This document shows positions 42,722-49,603 of a stretch of 64,000 nucleotides of DNA, one piece after another. The stretch's first letter is position 1. The number at the start of each line of letters is the position of its first letter. The stretch is from Legionellales bacterium (lineage in GTDB: Bacteria > Pseudomonadota > Gammaproteobacteria > Comchoanobacterales > Comchoanobacteraceae): the NCBI GenBank assembly GCA_002722435.1, contig PBLX01000048.1:1-64000 (forward strand), in the 5' to 3' direction. The notes under the pieces are model-generated. The model was not told where the DNA came from. It saw only the letters and a program-made list of their open reading frames with translations, and ran no database searches. The position numbers were made by a program, and so were the translations under genes.

Positions 42722-43327
42722 ATGAAAAAGACACCAGAGCAAGTGAAACGAGGTGAACTCAAGGCAGTATTTGATAAAGTCCTGTCTACTCATCAAATTT
42801 CTCTGTCTCCTGAGACAATAGAAATTTTTGAAGGTAAAAATTCAGATTTTACAACTGCTAAGTTTTCTTTCATGCAAAAAACAAGTGATGAAGAGGGCAA
42901 GATCGTTACGATTGAAAACGCAGAGGGAAAAGGATTTTTAGATTGTTTGTTTCAAGGTCTACATAATTACTACAAGCAAGACTTCCCTAGCTTGGAGAAG
43001 ATAAAGCTAGTTGATCTTATCGTAAAGCCGGCCATAATTAAAAAAAAGAAAAGTTTTGGATCCGACGCCAGCGCTTACACTGTTTTCAAAGTTGAGGTTT
43101 CAGAGAAGGGTTTAGTAGAATTTGTGAATGAATCTCGCTCTTTGGTTTATTCTGGTTTCTGCACTGCTTTGAAAATTTTGGAATTTTACATAAATTGCGA
43201 AAAAAGTTTTATAAAATTGCAAAATATTTTGGAAGATGCCAGCCGAAGAAATAGACAAGATATAGTCGAGAACTGTAAGTTTGATCTATCTAAGATAACA
43301 CAAATGAATACTTATGAAAAAGAATGA
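42722..43327 (+). CDS. Standalone LeuA-dimer (isopropylmalate synthase regulatory domain)-like protein
   Basis: 201 residues. ENAEGKGFLDCLFQGLHNYY, then IKLVDLIVKPAI, GSDASAYTVFKVEVSE and a final helix FCTALKILEFYIN follow the order of the C-terminal allosteric domain of 2-isopropylmalate/citramalate synthases (GxGPVDA, LxxYxVxAxT, DAxGxVxV, AxxxALxxL). The catalytic TIM barrel is absent. Such a domain might bind an amino acid or serve as a dimerising scaffold. The match is by eye and should be tested by structure prediction. Confidence 0.5.
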   Translation: MKKTPEQVKRGELKAVFDKVLSTHQISLSPETIEIFEGKNSDFTTAKFSFMQKTSDEEGKIVTIENAEGKGFLDCLFQGLHNYYKQDFPSLEKIKLVDLIVKPAIIKKKKSFGSDASAYTVFKVEVSEKGLVEFVNESRSLVYSGFCTALKILEFYINCEKSFIKLQNILEDASRRNRQDIVENCKFDLSKITQMNTYEKE

Positions 43328-43409
43328 TAAAAAAATTGATTGGCCAATTGCGATCGCTGCTGCTTTTCTTACGGCGACTGTTTTTATATGGCGTATTATT
43401 GCTGAATAA
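43314..43409 (+). CDS. Tiny membrane protein
   Basis: 31 residues, too short for the track: a charged start (KKNDKKID) and one span (WPIAIAAAFLTATVFIWRII). The ATG overlaps the end of the preceding gene by 14 bases. No family recognised. Confidence 0.45.
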   Translation: MKKNDKKIDWPIAIAAAFLTATVFIWRIIAE

Positions 43410-43518
43410 TAATATTCAGTTTTTGGTGTTATTGTGGTTTTTACTCTTAATTACTTTAGGAGTTGTACATCACTATGCATCACTCGAAATCGAGAGTCAA
43501 AGAACTATCAGTAGGTGA
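43399..43518 (+). CDS. Possible tiny membrane protein
   Basis: A 39-residue reading frame from TTG with one hydrophobic span (FLVLLWFLLLITLGVVHHY) overlapping the tiny gene before it and the SH3/Smr gene after it. The track extends it upstream in a frame that conflicts with the better small ORF. No clear ribosome-binding site, so this is a weak call. Confidence 0.25.
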   Translation: MLNNNIQFLVLLWFLLLITLGVVHHYASLEIESQRTISR

Positions 43519-43951
43519 CCTTGTTACTCACGCTTTATATGGGAAAGAGTGGATAGGTATAATAATTCATTTTGTTAACGAGAGCGGAAAACAAACTCTT
43601 CACAATGAAAAGGCGTTGGTCCAAATCCAGCCGAATACAAAATTTGATGGTTTCTTTAAAAAGAAAGTATCAGATAAAAATAAAGTAAATGACAATCTAG
43701 GTTTCATTACCACAAACTGGCTTTTTAAATTAGAGATGATGAAAGTTTTGAATTTACACGGTACAAAGCATCCTGACGTGGATGATAAGGTTAGGAAATT
43801 TTTGAATTTTGTTGAACTACCCTGTGAAATAGTTACAGGAAATTCCTCAAAAATGAAAAGGATAGTGAAATCTATTATAGAGGAGTATTCCTGGCAGTGT
43901 AGAGAAAAAGATAGTCATAATTTTGGTTCACTTATAATCACAGAAAAATAG
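43475..43951 (+). CDS. SH3-like VGDLV domain fused to an Smr domain
   Basis: 158 residues from the ATG behind AGGAG. The first part, LSVGDLVTHALYGKEWIGII, is the same SH3/KOW-like module found in the array downstream. The second part, LNLHGTKHPDVDDKVRKFL followed by VELPCEIVTGNSSKMKRIV, is an Smr domain (LDLHG motif, VxIVTGxG with S for the last G, and the closing GSLIITEK strand). Smr domains cut or bind branched DNA or RNA, so this fusion hints that the VGDLV module serves a nucleic-acid or ribosome-linked task. Confidence 0.68.
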   Translation: MHHSKSRVKELSVGDLVTHALYGKEWIGIIIHFVNESGKQTLHNEKALVQIQPNTKFDGFFKKKVSDKNKVNDNLGFITTNWLFKLEMMKVLNLHGTKHPDVDDKVRKFLNFVELPCEIVTGNSSKMKRIVKSIIEEYSWQCREKDSHNFGSLIITEK

Positions 43952-43961
43952 AATACAGATA

Positions 43962-43990
43962 TTGACAAATTCTAGAAATTAAGTTATAAT
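43962..43990 (+). promoter_or_regulatory. Sigma-70-like promoter for the UV endonuclease operon
   Basis: TTGACA, 17 bases, TATAAT, followed by an AAAAGG site before the ATG. One of the best consensus promoters in the window. Confidence 0.82.
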
Positions 43991-44019
43991 ATATAAACAA
44001 TTACAAAAGGTAAAATATT

Positions 44020-44952
44020 ATGAATTATGGATATGCTTGCATCAACATGACTCTATCAGATGTACCCAAATCTAAAAGAGTTACAACAAATAGAACTATG
44101 ATAAAACGAACTTTTAAAGAAAAGGGAATTAAGTACGCCTCAGAGCTTGCTCTTCAAAACGTAAAGGATCTAATTAAGATTCTCTCATGGAATGAAAAAA
44201 ATAACATCAAATTTTATCGGATGTCTTCTGACATCTTCCCGTGGTGCTCAGAGTACAACTACCATGATATGCCACACTATAGAGAAATTGCGTATTGGCT
44301 ACGATATGCTGGAGACCACGCGTCGGACTGGGGCCACCGCTTGACCTTTCACCCTGGCCCTTTTTGTTGTCTCGCATCTCCCAAAAACGATGTTGTAGAG
44401 AAGACATATAAAGAACTCAATAATCACTCTCGTATCTTTGATATGATGGGCTTTGAACCAAGCCATTACAACAAGATCAACATCCACGTAGGAGGCACAT
44501 ATGGAGACAAAGACAAGACAGCGGAGCGCTTCATCGAAAATTTCAATAGACCTGGAGGACTGGATGAAAACACTAAGAAGCGATTTACACTAGAAAACGA
44601 CGATAAAGCCTCCATGTGGAGCACAAAGGATATTTATGAAAAAATTTACCACAAAACTAGAATCCCGATTGTTTTCGATTACCATCATCATAGATTCTGC
44701 ACAGGAGGACTCACTGAACGAGAGGCCCTCAAGCTCGCAGCTTCCACTTGGCCTGCTGGAATCAACCCAGTTGTTCACGTATCAGAGTCGAGAGCTATTG
44801 AACAAGGCGACCCAAAAATTCGCCCACAAGCTCATTCAGATTTTATCGAAAGAAAAGTAGACAGTTATGGTGAACATCATGATGTTATGCTAGAATGCAA
44901 AAAGAAAGAGTTAGCCTTGTTGAGGCTGAGGAAAATGCATGAAGCCACCTGA
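44020..44952 (+). CDS. uvdE: UV damage endonuclease (UVDE family)
   Basis: 310 residues. NYGYACINMTL at the start, FYRMSSDIFPWCSEY, HRLTFHPGPFCCLASP, KINIHVGGTYGDK, RFTLENDDK, IVFDYHHHRF and NPVVHVSES supply the His, Glu and Asp metal ligands of the UVDE TIM barrel in order. The enzyme nicks DNA 5' of UV photoproducts in an excision route independent of UvrABC. T4 uses denV for this purpose instead. It overlaps the thymidine kinase gene by 14 bases. Confidence 0.93.
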   Translation: MNYGYACINMTLSDVPKSKRVTTNRTMIKRTFKEKGIKYASELALQNVKDLIKILSWNEKNNIKFYRMSSDIFPWCSEYNYHDMPHYREIAYWLRYAGDHASDWGHRLTFHPGPFCCLASPKNDVVEKTYKELNNHSRIFDMMGFEPSHYNKINIHVGGTYGDKDKTAERFIENFNRPGGLDENTKKRFTLENDDKASMWSTKDIYEKIYHKTRIPIVFDYHHHRFCTGGLTEREALKLAASTWPAGINPVVHVSESRAIEQGDPKIRPQAHSDFIERKVDSYGEHHDVMLECKKKELALLRLRKMHEAT

Positions 44953-45490
44953 ATTAAAAATCTATACGGGCCCAATGTTTGGTGGAAAAACTACAAGAAT
45001 GCTAGCAGCCTTGGAGAGATATCAGTACCAGCATAGGAAAACAATTTTAGTAAAACCAAAGATAGACAAGAGATATTCAGAGGAAAAAGTTGTCACCCAC
45101 AAGGGCCAAGAGCATACTTCGATACTTGTTGAAAATGGGGAACAAATCTACACTAAAGCGTCTCAAGCAGATGTGCTCGCGGTGGATGAATTATTCATGA
45201 TTCCAGACTCAGCCGACGCTCTCTTGGCACTCTACAAGGAAGGTAAGACAATCTTAGTTTCCACTCTACAGCTTTCCTCCCAGCCTGAAGGATATACAGC
45301 CTTTAGGGAGGTTGAAAGGCTGTTACCTTGGGCCACAAGCATTGAAGTCTGCCCTGCAGTTTGCTATAAGTGTGGCAGCGATGCTTTCTACACAGAGAGG
45401 CTTTCAAAGGACCATCGAGAGGTGCTTGTCGGAGGCGCAGAATCTTATCAGCCGGTCTGCTGGGAGCATTCCCTCTTACCTAAAATTTAA
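44939..45490 (+). CDS. tdk: Thymidine kinase (type II)
   Basis: 183 residues. P-loop KIYTGPMFGGKTTRML near residue 6, DVLAVDELFMIP as the Walker B region (DE..F), and the zinc-lobe pairs VCPAVCYKCG with QPVCWEHS in the lid. ATP-dependent phosphorylation of thymidine salvages dTMP alongside ThyX. It ends before the SH3-like gene cluster. Confidence 0.92.
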   Translation: MKPPELKIYTGPMFGGKTTRMLAALERYQYQHRKTILVKPKIDKRYSEEKVVTHKGQEHTSILVENGEQIYTKASQADVLAVDELFMIPDSADALLALYKEGKTILVSTLQLSSQPEGYTAFREVERLLPWATSIEVCPAVCYKCGSDAFYTERLSKDHREVLVGGAESYQPVCWEHSLLPKI

Positions 45491-45532
45491 ATTCATAATA
45501 AAAAATATTAACATAACTATACTATTTATAGT

Positions 45533-45754
45533 ATGAGAGAGTTCGAGAAAGGTGACAGAGTTGTATTGTTAGATCGTCCTCTTGGCCGCCCATCTAAAAT
45601 AGGAGGAGTGATCATAGGAATTCTTAGCGAAGAAGAGTATAATATTTTATTGACAAATGGTTTTGGAAAAGGTAAAATAAAGAAAGTTAAATGCTTTCAA
45701 ATAATTAAGGAAGAAGATTACAATGAGAAAGATAAGACAAGGCAGCAGAATTAA
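45533..45754 (+). CDS. SH3-like small protein (VGDLV family member)
   Basis: 73 residues. MREFEKGDRVVLLDRP then a GVIIGILSEEEYNILL strand pair and a closing basic segment. The K-G-D-R-V opening and G-(V/I)-(I/V) turn are the family hallmark. The first clear member of the long array; it overlaps the next gene. Function unknown. Confidence 0.5.
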   Translation: MREFEKGDRVVLLDRPLGRPSKIGGVIIGILSEEEYNILLTNGFGKGKIKKVKCFQIIKEEDYNEKDKTRQQN

Positions 45755-45986
45755 AACAATTATAGAGACTGAATATCAAATTACTGAGTTTCATGAACTG
45801 GATAATTTGGATACAAAATCCATATCAGATTCAAAAAATAACTATGAAGAATCATTCATCCGGATAAGAGAAGCGCTCCAAGGAAAGCCCTGGTGTTGTG
45901 ATAACGATAATGATGTTTTGTTTATATGCCAAACTATCGCTGATGAATTAAGGCAAAACCTCCTGCTCAGAAAAGAGGGCCAATGA
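45723..45986 (+). CDS. Small protein, unknown
   Basis: 87 residues with no VGDLV motif. It includes SFIRIREALQGKPWCCDNDN and an acidic-helical remainder ending LRQNLLLRKEGQ. Overlaps both neighbours, so it is part of the same operon. No family recognised. Confidence 0.4.
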   Translation: MRKIRQGSRIKTIIETEYQITEFHELDNLDTKSISDSKNNYEESFIRIREALQGKPWCCDNDNDVLFICQTIADELRQNLLLRKEGQ

Positions 45987-46237
45987 AGAGAGGGGAAGAG
46001 GTTAGATGCATCGTTGAGTATGATCTCCTAGGTCTAGCTATAAAGGGTGAAAAGGGTTGCTATGTGAAGACCGATGGGTCTACGGGAAAGCATTTAATAT
46101 GGTTTCCCTGCAATGGTGAGTGGGCTGAGTTAGAAGGTAGTCAAATTGAGCTTGTTAACAAGCCTGGATATATCCCTAGAAAATTTAAAAAATTTATAAA
46201 AAATATTAAGACTTTAGAATACACTTTTCCAACATGA
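45983..46237 (+). CDS. SH3-like small protein
   Basis: 84 residues. MKRGEEVRCIVEYDLLG, GEKGCYVKTDG, HLIWFPCNGEWAELEGSQIE gives the family's alternating strands, with a basic C-terminal tail (PRKFKKFIKNIK). The start is within the preceding stop (ATGA overlap). Function unknown. Confidence 0.48.
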   Translation: MKRGEEVRCIVEYDLLGLAIKGEKGCYVKTDGSTGKHLIWFPCNGEWAELEGSQIELVNKPGYIPRKFKKFIKNIKTLEYTFPT

Positions 46238-46437
46238 AATCAAAAGATGTAAAATGCAACAAGCACTATTGGTCGAAAAGGCATAATTGCAAGTGCACAG
46301 CAGTATCAGTTGCAAGGTGGATGGTTGAGTTAAAATTTTTAGACAGTTCTAACGATGGTTGGTACCATTGTCAAGAGTTGAGAGAAATAACATCAGAAGA
46401 CGAAAAAGTTATTGACATTTCTAGTCTTTTAAGGTAA
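46234..46437 (+). CDS. SH3-like small protein, diverged
   Basis: 67 residues. MKSKDVKCNKHYWSKRHNCK then AVSVARWMVELKFL and GWYHCQELREIT. The strand order is like the array proteins, but the G-D-L-V start is altered to K-D-V-K. Four Cys and several His might bind metal. ATGA overlap with the gene before. Confidence 0.42.
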   Translation: MKSKDVKCNKHYWSKRHNCKCTAVSVARWMVELKFLDSSNDGWYHCQELREITSEDEKVIDISSLLR

Positions 46438-46446
46438 TATATAAAT

Positions 46447-46635
46447 ATGGATTTTGGAATTGTAATGCTTCTTGTTCTATCGCTGCTGTTTTTGCACAAT
46501 AGGTCAATGGCCGTCGCACGGCAGCAAAGAAAAGAAGAGTTAATAAGAAAATTTGTCAAAGACGCTGTACAGAGAAGAAAGCTAGATGAGCTTTATGGAA
46601 GAGACGCATCGCAGAAAGTGGATTACGACAGGTAA
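46447..46635 (+). CDS. Small membrane protein
   Basis: 62 residues with an N-terminal membrane span (FGIVMLLVLSLLFLHN) and a highly charged helical cytoplasmic tail (ARQQRKEELIRKFVKDAVQR). Interrupts the SH3-like series and overlaps the next gene by 50 bases, more than elsewhere. Confidence 0.45.
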   Translation: MDFGIVMLLVLSLLFLHNRSMAVARQQRKEELIRKFVKDAVQRRKLDELYGRDASQKVDYDR

Positions 46636-46864
46636 GATCGTAAAAGTCTTACCTCATGTAACAGGAAAAGAATTCTCCCCTGGCCACCGTGGAGATCGAG
46701 TGTGGCTACGCAATCAAAACATTGGAATTATAACGAGCGTTACCTCTGAGGGGTCATACACATATTGTGATGTTCTACTAACAAGCGGCATCATGATTTA
46801 TACGAGTCAGATCCAACTGGAGAACATTGGTAACTTAGTTGAAAGCAGGATGAGAAAACAATGA
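46586..46864 (+). CDS. SH3-like small protein
   Basis: 92 residues. After a basic lead (METHRRKWITTGKI region) comes RGDRVWLRNQNIGIITSVTS, YCDVLLTSGIMIYTSQIQLE. The first codons overlap the membrane gene, so the true start could be an ATG three codons later. Family member by G-D-R-V and N-I-G-I-I. Confidence 0.45.
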   Translation: MSFMEETHRRKWITTGKIVKVLPHVTGKEFSPGHRGDRVWLRNQNIGIITSVTSEGSYTYCDVLLTSGIMIYTSQIQLENIGNLVESRMRKQ

Positions 46865-47076
46865 AGATTGGCAATTTATATCGTGTAAATTACGGTGCAG
46901 GTTATGGCTTCAGCCCACCATGCATGTTTCTGGGTTTTTCTAATACTCGAAATACCAACCCAGAGTGGGCAAAGATGATTTGTCAAGAGACTGGCAGACA
47001 GTTTGAATCTCACATTGACTATATTTATCCTATACGTCGCACCGCATGGGTTTATGCGAAAGGTTCTAGATCATGA
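46861..47076 (+). CDS. SH3-like small protein
   Basis: 71 residues: MKIGNLYRVNYGAGYGF, a MFLGF turn and a C-terminus ending KGSRS. The ATG lies four bases inside the upstream gene. Immediately precedes the junction-repeat series. Confidence 0.45.
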   Translation: MKIGNLYRVNYGAGYGFSPPCMFLGFSNTRNTNPEWAKMICQETGRQFESHIDYIYPIRRTAWVYAKGSRS

Positions 47077-47255
47077 AAGTCGGTGACTTAGTTCGATATA
47101 TCCGTGATCCCGACATGATCGGGATAATCAAAGAACAAGAGAAGTTTCAGTTCATCACTAGAAACTATATTTTGTGGAACGATGGCTGGCCTAGAATTGC
47201 AGCACGCCTTTGGTTTGACGATTGCGAGTTGGAGCTATTAAATGAAGTCCGGTGA
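47073..47255 (+). CDS. VGDLV array protein 1
   Basis: 60 residues, MKVGDLVRYIRDPDMIGIIKE through NYILWNDGW to LELLNEVR. This is the canonical short form: opening VGDLV strand, G-I-I turn, W-D-G middle and L-E-(L/V)-(I/L)-(N/S)-E-x-R end. Its C-terminal codons hold GGAG and the next ATG with a 14-base overlap. SH3/KOW-like fold is inferred; function unknown. Confidence 0.55.
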   Translation: MKVGDLVRYIRDPDMIGIIKEQEKFQFITRNYILWNDGWPRIAARLWFDDCELELLNEVR

Positions 47256-47439
47256 CTTAGTAATAAAGCGTTGGGGTCGTATTGAACCGTATCAGCAAGG
47301 TACAGTTGCTCTTTGTCTAGGTCCAAAGCAAGCAGCAGGGCTTCTAATGACTGGCCCACTGGTAGAAATTTTGTACCCTGGATATAGTCCACAATTGCAC
47401 AAGCCAAGTGAGTTTGAGGTTATCAGTGAAAGTCGGTGA
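47242..47439 (+). CDS. VGDLV array protein 2
   Basis: 65 residues starting MKSGDLVIKRWGRIEPYQ, with GTVALCLG and PLVEILYPGY in the middle and FEVISESR at the end. The end codons double as the start of the next unit. 14-base overlap on both sides. Function unknown. Confidence 0.55.
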   Translation: MKSGDLVIKRWGRIEPYQQGTVALCLGPKQAAGLLMTGPLVEILYPGYSPQLHKPSEFEVISESR

Positions 47440-47614
47440 TCTAGTGAAAAATGGACAAGGGCATACAGGTATTGTGACAGGTGTTGGCTACAATGGCAGC
47501 TGCCCAAGTTACGAGAGGTGCCCATTCTCAAACCCAGACGTCCACGTCGTCACGGCTCACGGTAAAAGATTATGGTCTTACAAAGCCTTGGAGGTTATCA
47601 GTGAAGGTCGGTGA
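47426..47614 (+). CDS. VGDLV array protein 3
   Basis: 62 residues from the GTG in the junction; the track start six codons earlier lies in the previous gene. VKVGDLVKNGQGHTGIVTGV, three Cys in the middle, and LEVISEGR at the end. Best seen as one unit of the tandem series. Confidence 0.55.
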   Translation: MKVGDLVKNGQGHTGIVTGVGYNGSCPSYERCPFSNPDVHVVTAHGKRLWSYKALEVISEGR

Positions 47615-47768
47615 CTTGGTAAACAACAGGAAGTCAGACTGGTCAGGAATTGTCCTCAAGATCAAATATCACCGCGCTATTGTCCCGCATATTTTGATTT
47701 TTGATAAAGAGGGCAGTGTCTTTTGGGAAAGAATGAGTGATTATGAGGTTATCAGTGAAAGTCGGTGA
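47601..47768 (+). CDS. VGDLV array protein 4
   Basis: 55 residues from the junction GTG; the 95-residue track version begins forty codons too early in another gene's frame. VKVGDLVNNRKSDWSGIVLK, HILIFDKEGSVFW, and YEVISESR. The GGAGGTT site is six bases upstream. Confidence 0.55.
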   Translation: MKVGDLVNNRKSDWSGIVLKIKYHRAIVPHILIFDKEGSVFWERMSDYEVISESR

Positions 47769-47925
47769 CTTGGTAAGACGCAAGTGGCTTAACCAACGCG
47801 ACACCAGGCTGGCGATAATAGTAGAAGAGCCAAGCCATCATCACTTGAACATCAGGTTTTGCGATGACGGTCGTAAGATTCCAGCAGCAAAGAAGAATTT
47901 GGAGTTAGTCAGTGAAAGTCGGTGA
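47755..47925 (+). CDS. VGDLV array protein 5
   Basis: 56 residues from junction GTG. VKVGDLVRRKWLNQRDTRLA, HHHLNIRFCDDG, LELVSESR. Typical unit with a His-rich middle. Function unknown. Confidence 0.55.
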   Translation: MKVGDLVRRKWLNQRDTRLAIIVEEPSHHHLNIRFCDDGRKIPAAKKNLELVSESR

Positions 47926-48130
47926 CTTGGTGAGAGAAGATTGGGCTGGTGGCAGACTTGGTGTGGTTGTATCTAAAATCAGAAAATCAACACCACGAGA
48001 CAACCATAAGCTTGGCGTGATGTATGGCGATGTGCATCCTGTTGTGGATATTGTCAGGCAGAGTGAAAGAGGGGCAATCAAAGTTGTTCGAGATATTGAA
48101 ACATTGGAGTTAATAAATGAAAGTCGGTGA
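47912..48130 (+). CDS. VGDLV array protein 6
   Basis: 72 residues from junction GTG. MKVGDLVREDWAGGRLGVVV and LGVMYGDVHPVVDI, then LELINESR. Longer than its neighbours by an insertion before the last strand. Confidence 0.55.
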   Translation: MKVGDLVREDWAGGRLGVVVSKIRKSTPRDNHKLGVMYGDVHPVVDIVRQSERGAIKVVRDIETLELINESR

Positions 48131-48305
48131 TCTGGTAAGAATGAACCCGCTATGTCATCCAGAACAGTATGGATATGGAATCATCACAGAGGTCATAAGT
48201 CCACTCAGGGTCAGGGTAAAATGGGAGAAGTTAAACTGGAAAGACAACGCGTTTGCGTGGACACAAACGAATATGCTGGAGAACCTAAGCAATGAAGATT
48301 GGTGA
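48117..48305 (+). CDS. VGDLV array protein 7
   Basis: 62 residues from ATG. MKVGDLVRMNPLCHPEQYGY, GIITEVISPLRVRVKWEK, then an altered end LENLSNEDW. The last codons still contain the next start but with a changed junction (AATGAAGATTGG). Confidence 0.55.
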   Translation: MKVGDLVRMNPLCHPEQYGYGIITEVISPLRVRVKWEKLNWKDNAFAWTQTNMLENLSNEDW

Positions 48306-48495
48306 CTTGGTCAGATATAAGAAGAGTGAGTTTATATCTGACCGCGTGTATAATGACTATGTTGGACTAGTTTTAGAGGTAAGCTCTCTTAGGTTTAAGG
48401 AAGACAGAAATATATGTGTAAAGTGGAACACCACACACACCAGCGTACTATGGCACGAAGAACGAAACCTGGAGGTTATCAATGAAAGCCGGTGA
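48292..48495 (+). CDS. VGDLV array protein 8
   Basis: 67 residues. MKIGDLVRYKKSEFISDRVY, YVGLVLEVSSLRF, NICVKWNTTHTSVLW, LEVINESR: the strands of the fold are especially clear here. 14-base overlap on both sides. Confidence 0.55.
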   Translation: MKIGDLVRYKKSEFISDRVYNDYVGLVLEVSSLRFKEDRNICVKWNTTHTSVLWHEERNLEVINESR

Positions 48496-48685
48496 TTTAG
48501 TAAAATTTAATTGTTCAATATTTAACAGCGCCCCAAAATCTTTATTTATTGTCAAAGCGGTTAGCCAATCGGTCTTTTTCTGGGATACTGCCCACGATCC
48601 AAACGATAAAATTTGGGCTAGGCTACACGACTACCCTGCACCCGTCGAAACAAGGATTCTGGAGGTAGTCAGTGAATGTCGGTGA
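48482..48685 (+). CDS. VGDLV array protein 9
   Basis: 67 residues. MKAGDLVKFNCSIFNSAPKS, SVFFWDTAHDPNDKIW, LEVVSECR. It runs straight into the captured membrane protein through a typical junction. Confidence 0.55.
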   Translation: MKAGDLVKFNCSIFNSAPKSLFIVKAVSQSVFFWDTAHDPNDKIWARLHDYPAPVETRILEVVSECR

Positions 48686-48992
48686 CAAAATTTGGGACTG
48701 GATGAACGAACATATGTATGTGACCGTGTTCGTTCTTGCTCTCATAACCGACTTCTGGGCTAATTGGTATAGCTATGCTATTGTTCACGACTGGATTGTG
48801 CTTCAGGCATTTTTAGGAATGGCTTTGCCCTTCTTAAATCTGCCTGGAGTGTTGTTTTTTATAGACCGAAAAGACATAAAGGTGCGTCTTAAGCTTTGTG
48901 CTGTGTCCGCCGTTGCAATGTCGCTTGGCTCAACCTTGATGTTGCTTATGGTTAGAGCAGGAATAGGAGTTGGAAAGGATATGATACCATGA
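48672..48992 (+). CDS. Membrane protein captured in the array
   Basis: 106 residues from junction GTG. The first residues MNVGDKIWDW are encoded by the array junction, but the rest is a membrane protein: YVTVFVLALITDFWANWYSY, FLGMALPFLNLPGVLFFI and LCAVSAVAMSLGSTLMLLM, about three spans. It ends without an LEVISESR tail and the next unit starts with a four-base overlap instead. It looks like an unrelated gene that gained a start signal from the array. Confidence 0.55.
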   Translation: MNVGDKIWDWMNEHMYVTVFVLALITDFWANWYSYAIVHDWIVLQAFLGMALPFLNLPGVLFFIDRKDIKVRLKLCAVSAVAMSLGSTLMLLMVRAGIGVGKDMIP

Positions 48993-49189
48993 AAGTCGGT
49001 GACTTGGTAAAAGAGAATTGGGGGATGGAAAGAACTGGTGTTGTCTTGGTAGAACTTCCTCGCCCGCCGTCATCTCCCGTTCGCATGAGATTGTTCAAAG
49101 TCTTGTGGGGCACGTACTCTCCAACGCATCCCACTTTGATAGGTCCACTATGGGAATCACAAGCGGAGGTAATCAGTGAAAGTCGGTGA
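48989..49189 (+). CDS. VGDLV array protein 10
   Basis: 66 residues from an ATG in a four-base overlap. MKVGDLVKENWGMERTGVVL, FKVLWGTYSP, AEVISESR. The junction at its end returns to the 14-base type. Confidence 0.55.
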   Translation: MKVGDLVKENWGMERTGVVLVELPRPPSSPVRMRLFKVLWGTYSPTHPTLIGPLWESQAEVISESR

Positions 49190-49376
49190 TATTGTAAAGT
49201 GGACAGAGGTTGAAGAAGTATATAATAAATTCTGCACACATCCATCAGTGGAAGACTTGACAAATGTTAGAAAATGTGGTATTGTTATAGAACAAACACC
49301 ATATATGTTCTTCGTTTTTTGGCAGAACGGAGATCTCATGGCTCAGAAACCAAATACTATTGAGGTAATAAAATGA
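49176..49376 (+). CDS. VGDLV array protein 11
   Basis: 66 residues from junction GTG. MKVGDIVKWTEVEEVYNKFC, KCGIVIEQTPYMFFVFWQNG, ending NTIEVIK without SESR. It closes the run of 14-base junctions. Confidence 0.52.
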   Translation: MKVGDIVKWTEVEEVYNKFCTHPSVEDLTNVRKCGIVIEQTPYMFFVFWQNGDLMAQKPNTIEVIK

Positions 49377-49600
49377 TTAAAGAAAGCGGACCTTTTAAAC
49401 TTGGTATGACTCTTTATAGAAAAAGAGAAGACGGTACTAAGCAAGTTGGAGTTTTAGTCAAGATGCATCAAGATCCTGGTTGCTATAACCAGTCAATACA
49501 TGGCCCCTGTCTTGGTGGCAAATCAATACTTTGGCAGGGCGACACAGGGCCAACATACCACTATGGTCAAACATGGTATGAAGATTGTTGCGGAGCATAA
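49373..49600 (+). CDS. SH3-like small protein
   Basis: 75 residues. MIKESGPFKLGMTLYRKRED, VGVLVKMHQDPG and GKSILWQGDTGP share the strand pattern, but the start is G-M-T-L. Contains four Cys. ATGA overlap with the previous gene. Confidence 0.45.
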   Translation: MIKESGPFKLGMTLYRKREDGTKQVGVLVKMHQDPGCYNQSIHGPCLGGKSILWQGDTGPTYHYGQTWYEDCCGA

Positions 49601-49603
49601 GAT

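Larger units (their letters stand above)
47066..49195 (+). repeat. Series of dual-coding junction repeats in the VGDLV array
   Basis: About a dozen copies of a 25-base junction, core (G)GAGGTTATCA(G/A)TGAAAGTCGGTGA, lie 150-320 bases apart. In one frame it encodes the end EVISESR and a stop, in another the start M-K-V-G-D. The GGAGG serves as binding site six bases before the GTG or ATG. Ten junctions give the same 14-base overlap (beginning at 47242, 47426, 47601, 47755, 47912, 48117, 48292, 48482, 48672 and 49176). The overlap at 48989 is only four bases. Confidence 0.85.

Noticed and set aside
45312-45536. 74-codon plus-strand ORF inside the end of thymidine kinase
   Set aside because: Out-of-frame overlap with a certain gene and no binding site.
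46234-46437. Calling this Cys/His-rich small protein a zinc finger
   Set aside because: The spacing of Cys and His fits no known finger, while the strand pattern fits the neighbouring SH3-like proteins.
47066-49195. Regularly spaced short repeats, considered as a CRISPR array
   Set aside because: Spacing varies from about 150 to 320 bases, the repeats are not palindromic, the between-repeat segments are coding, and no cas genes are present.
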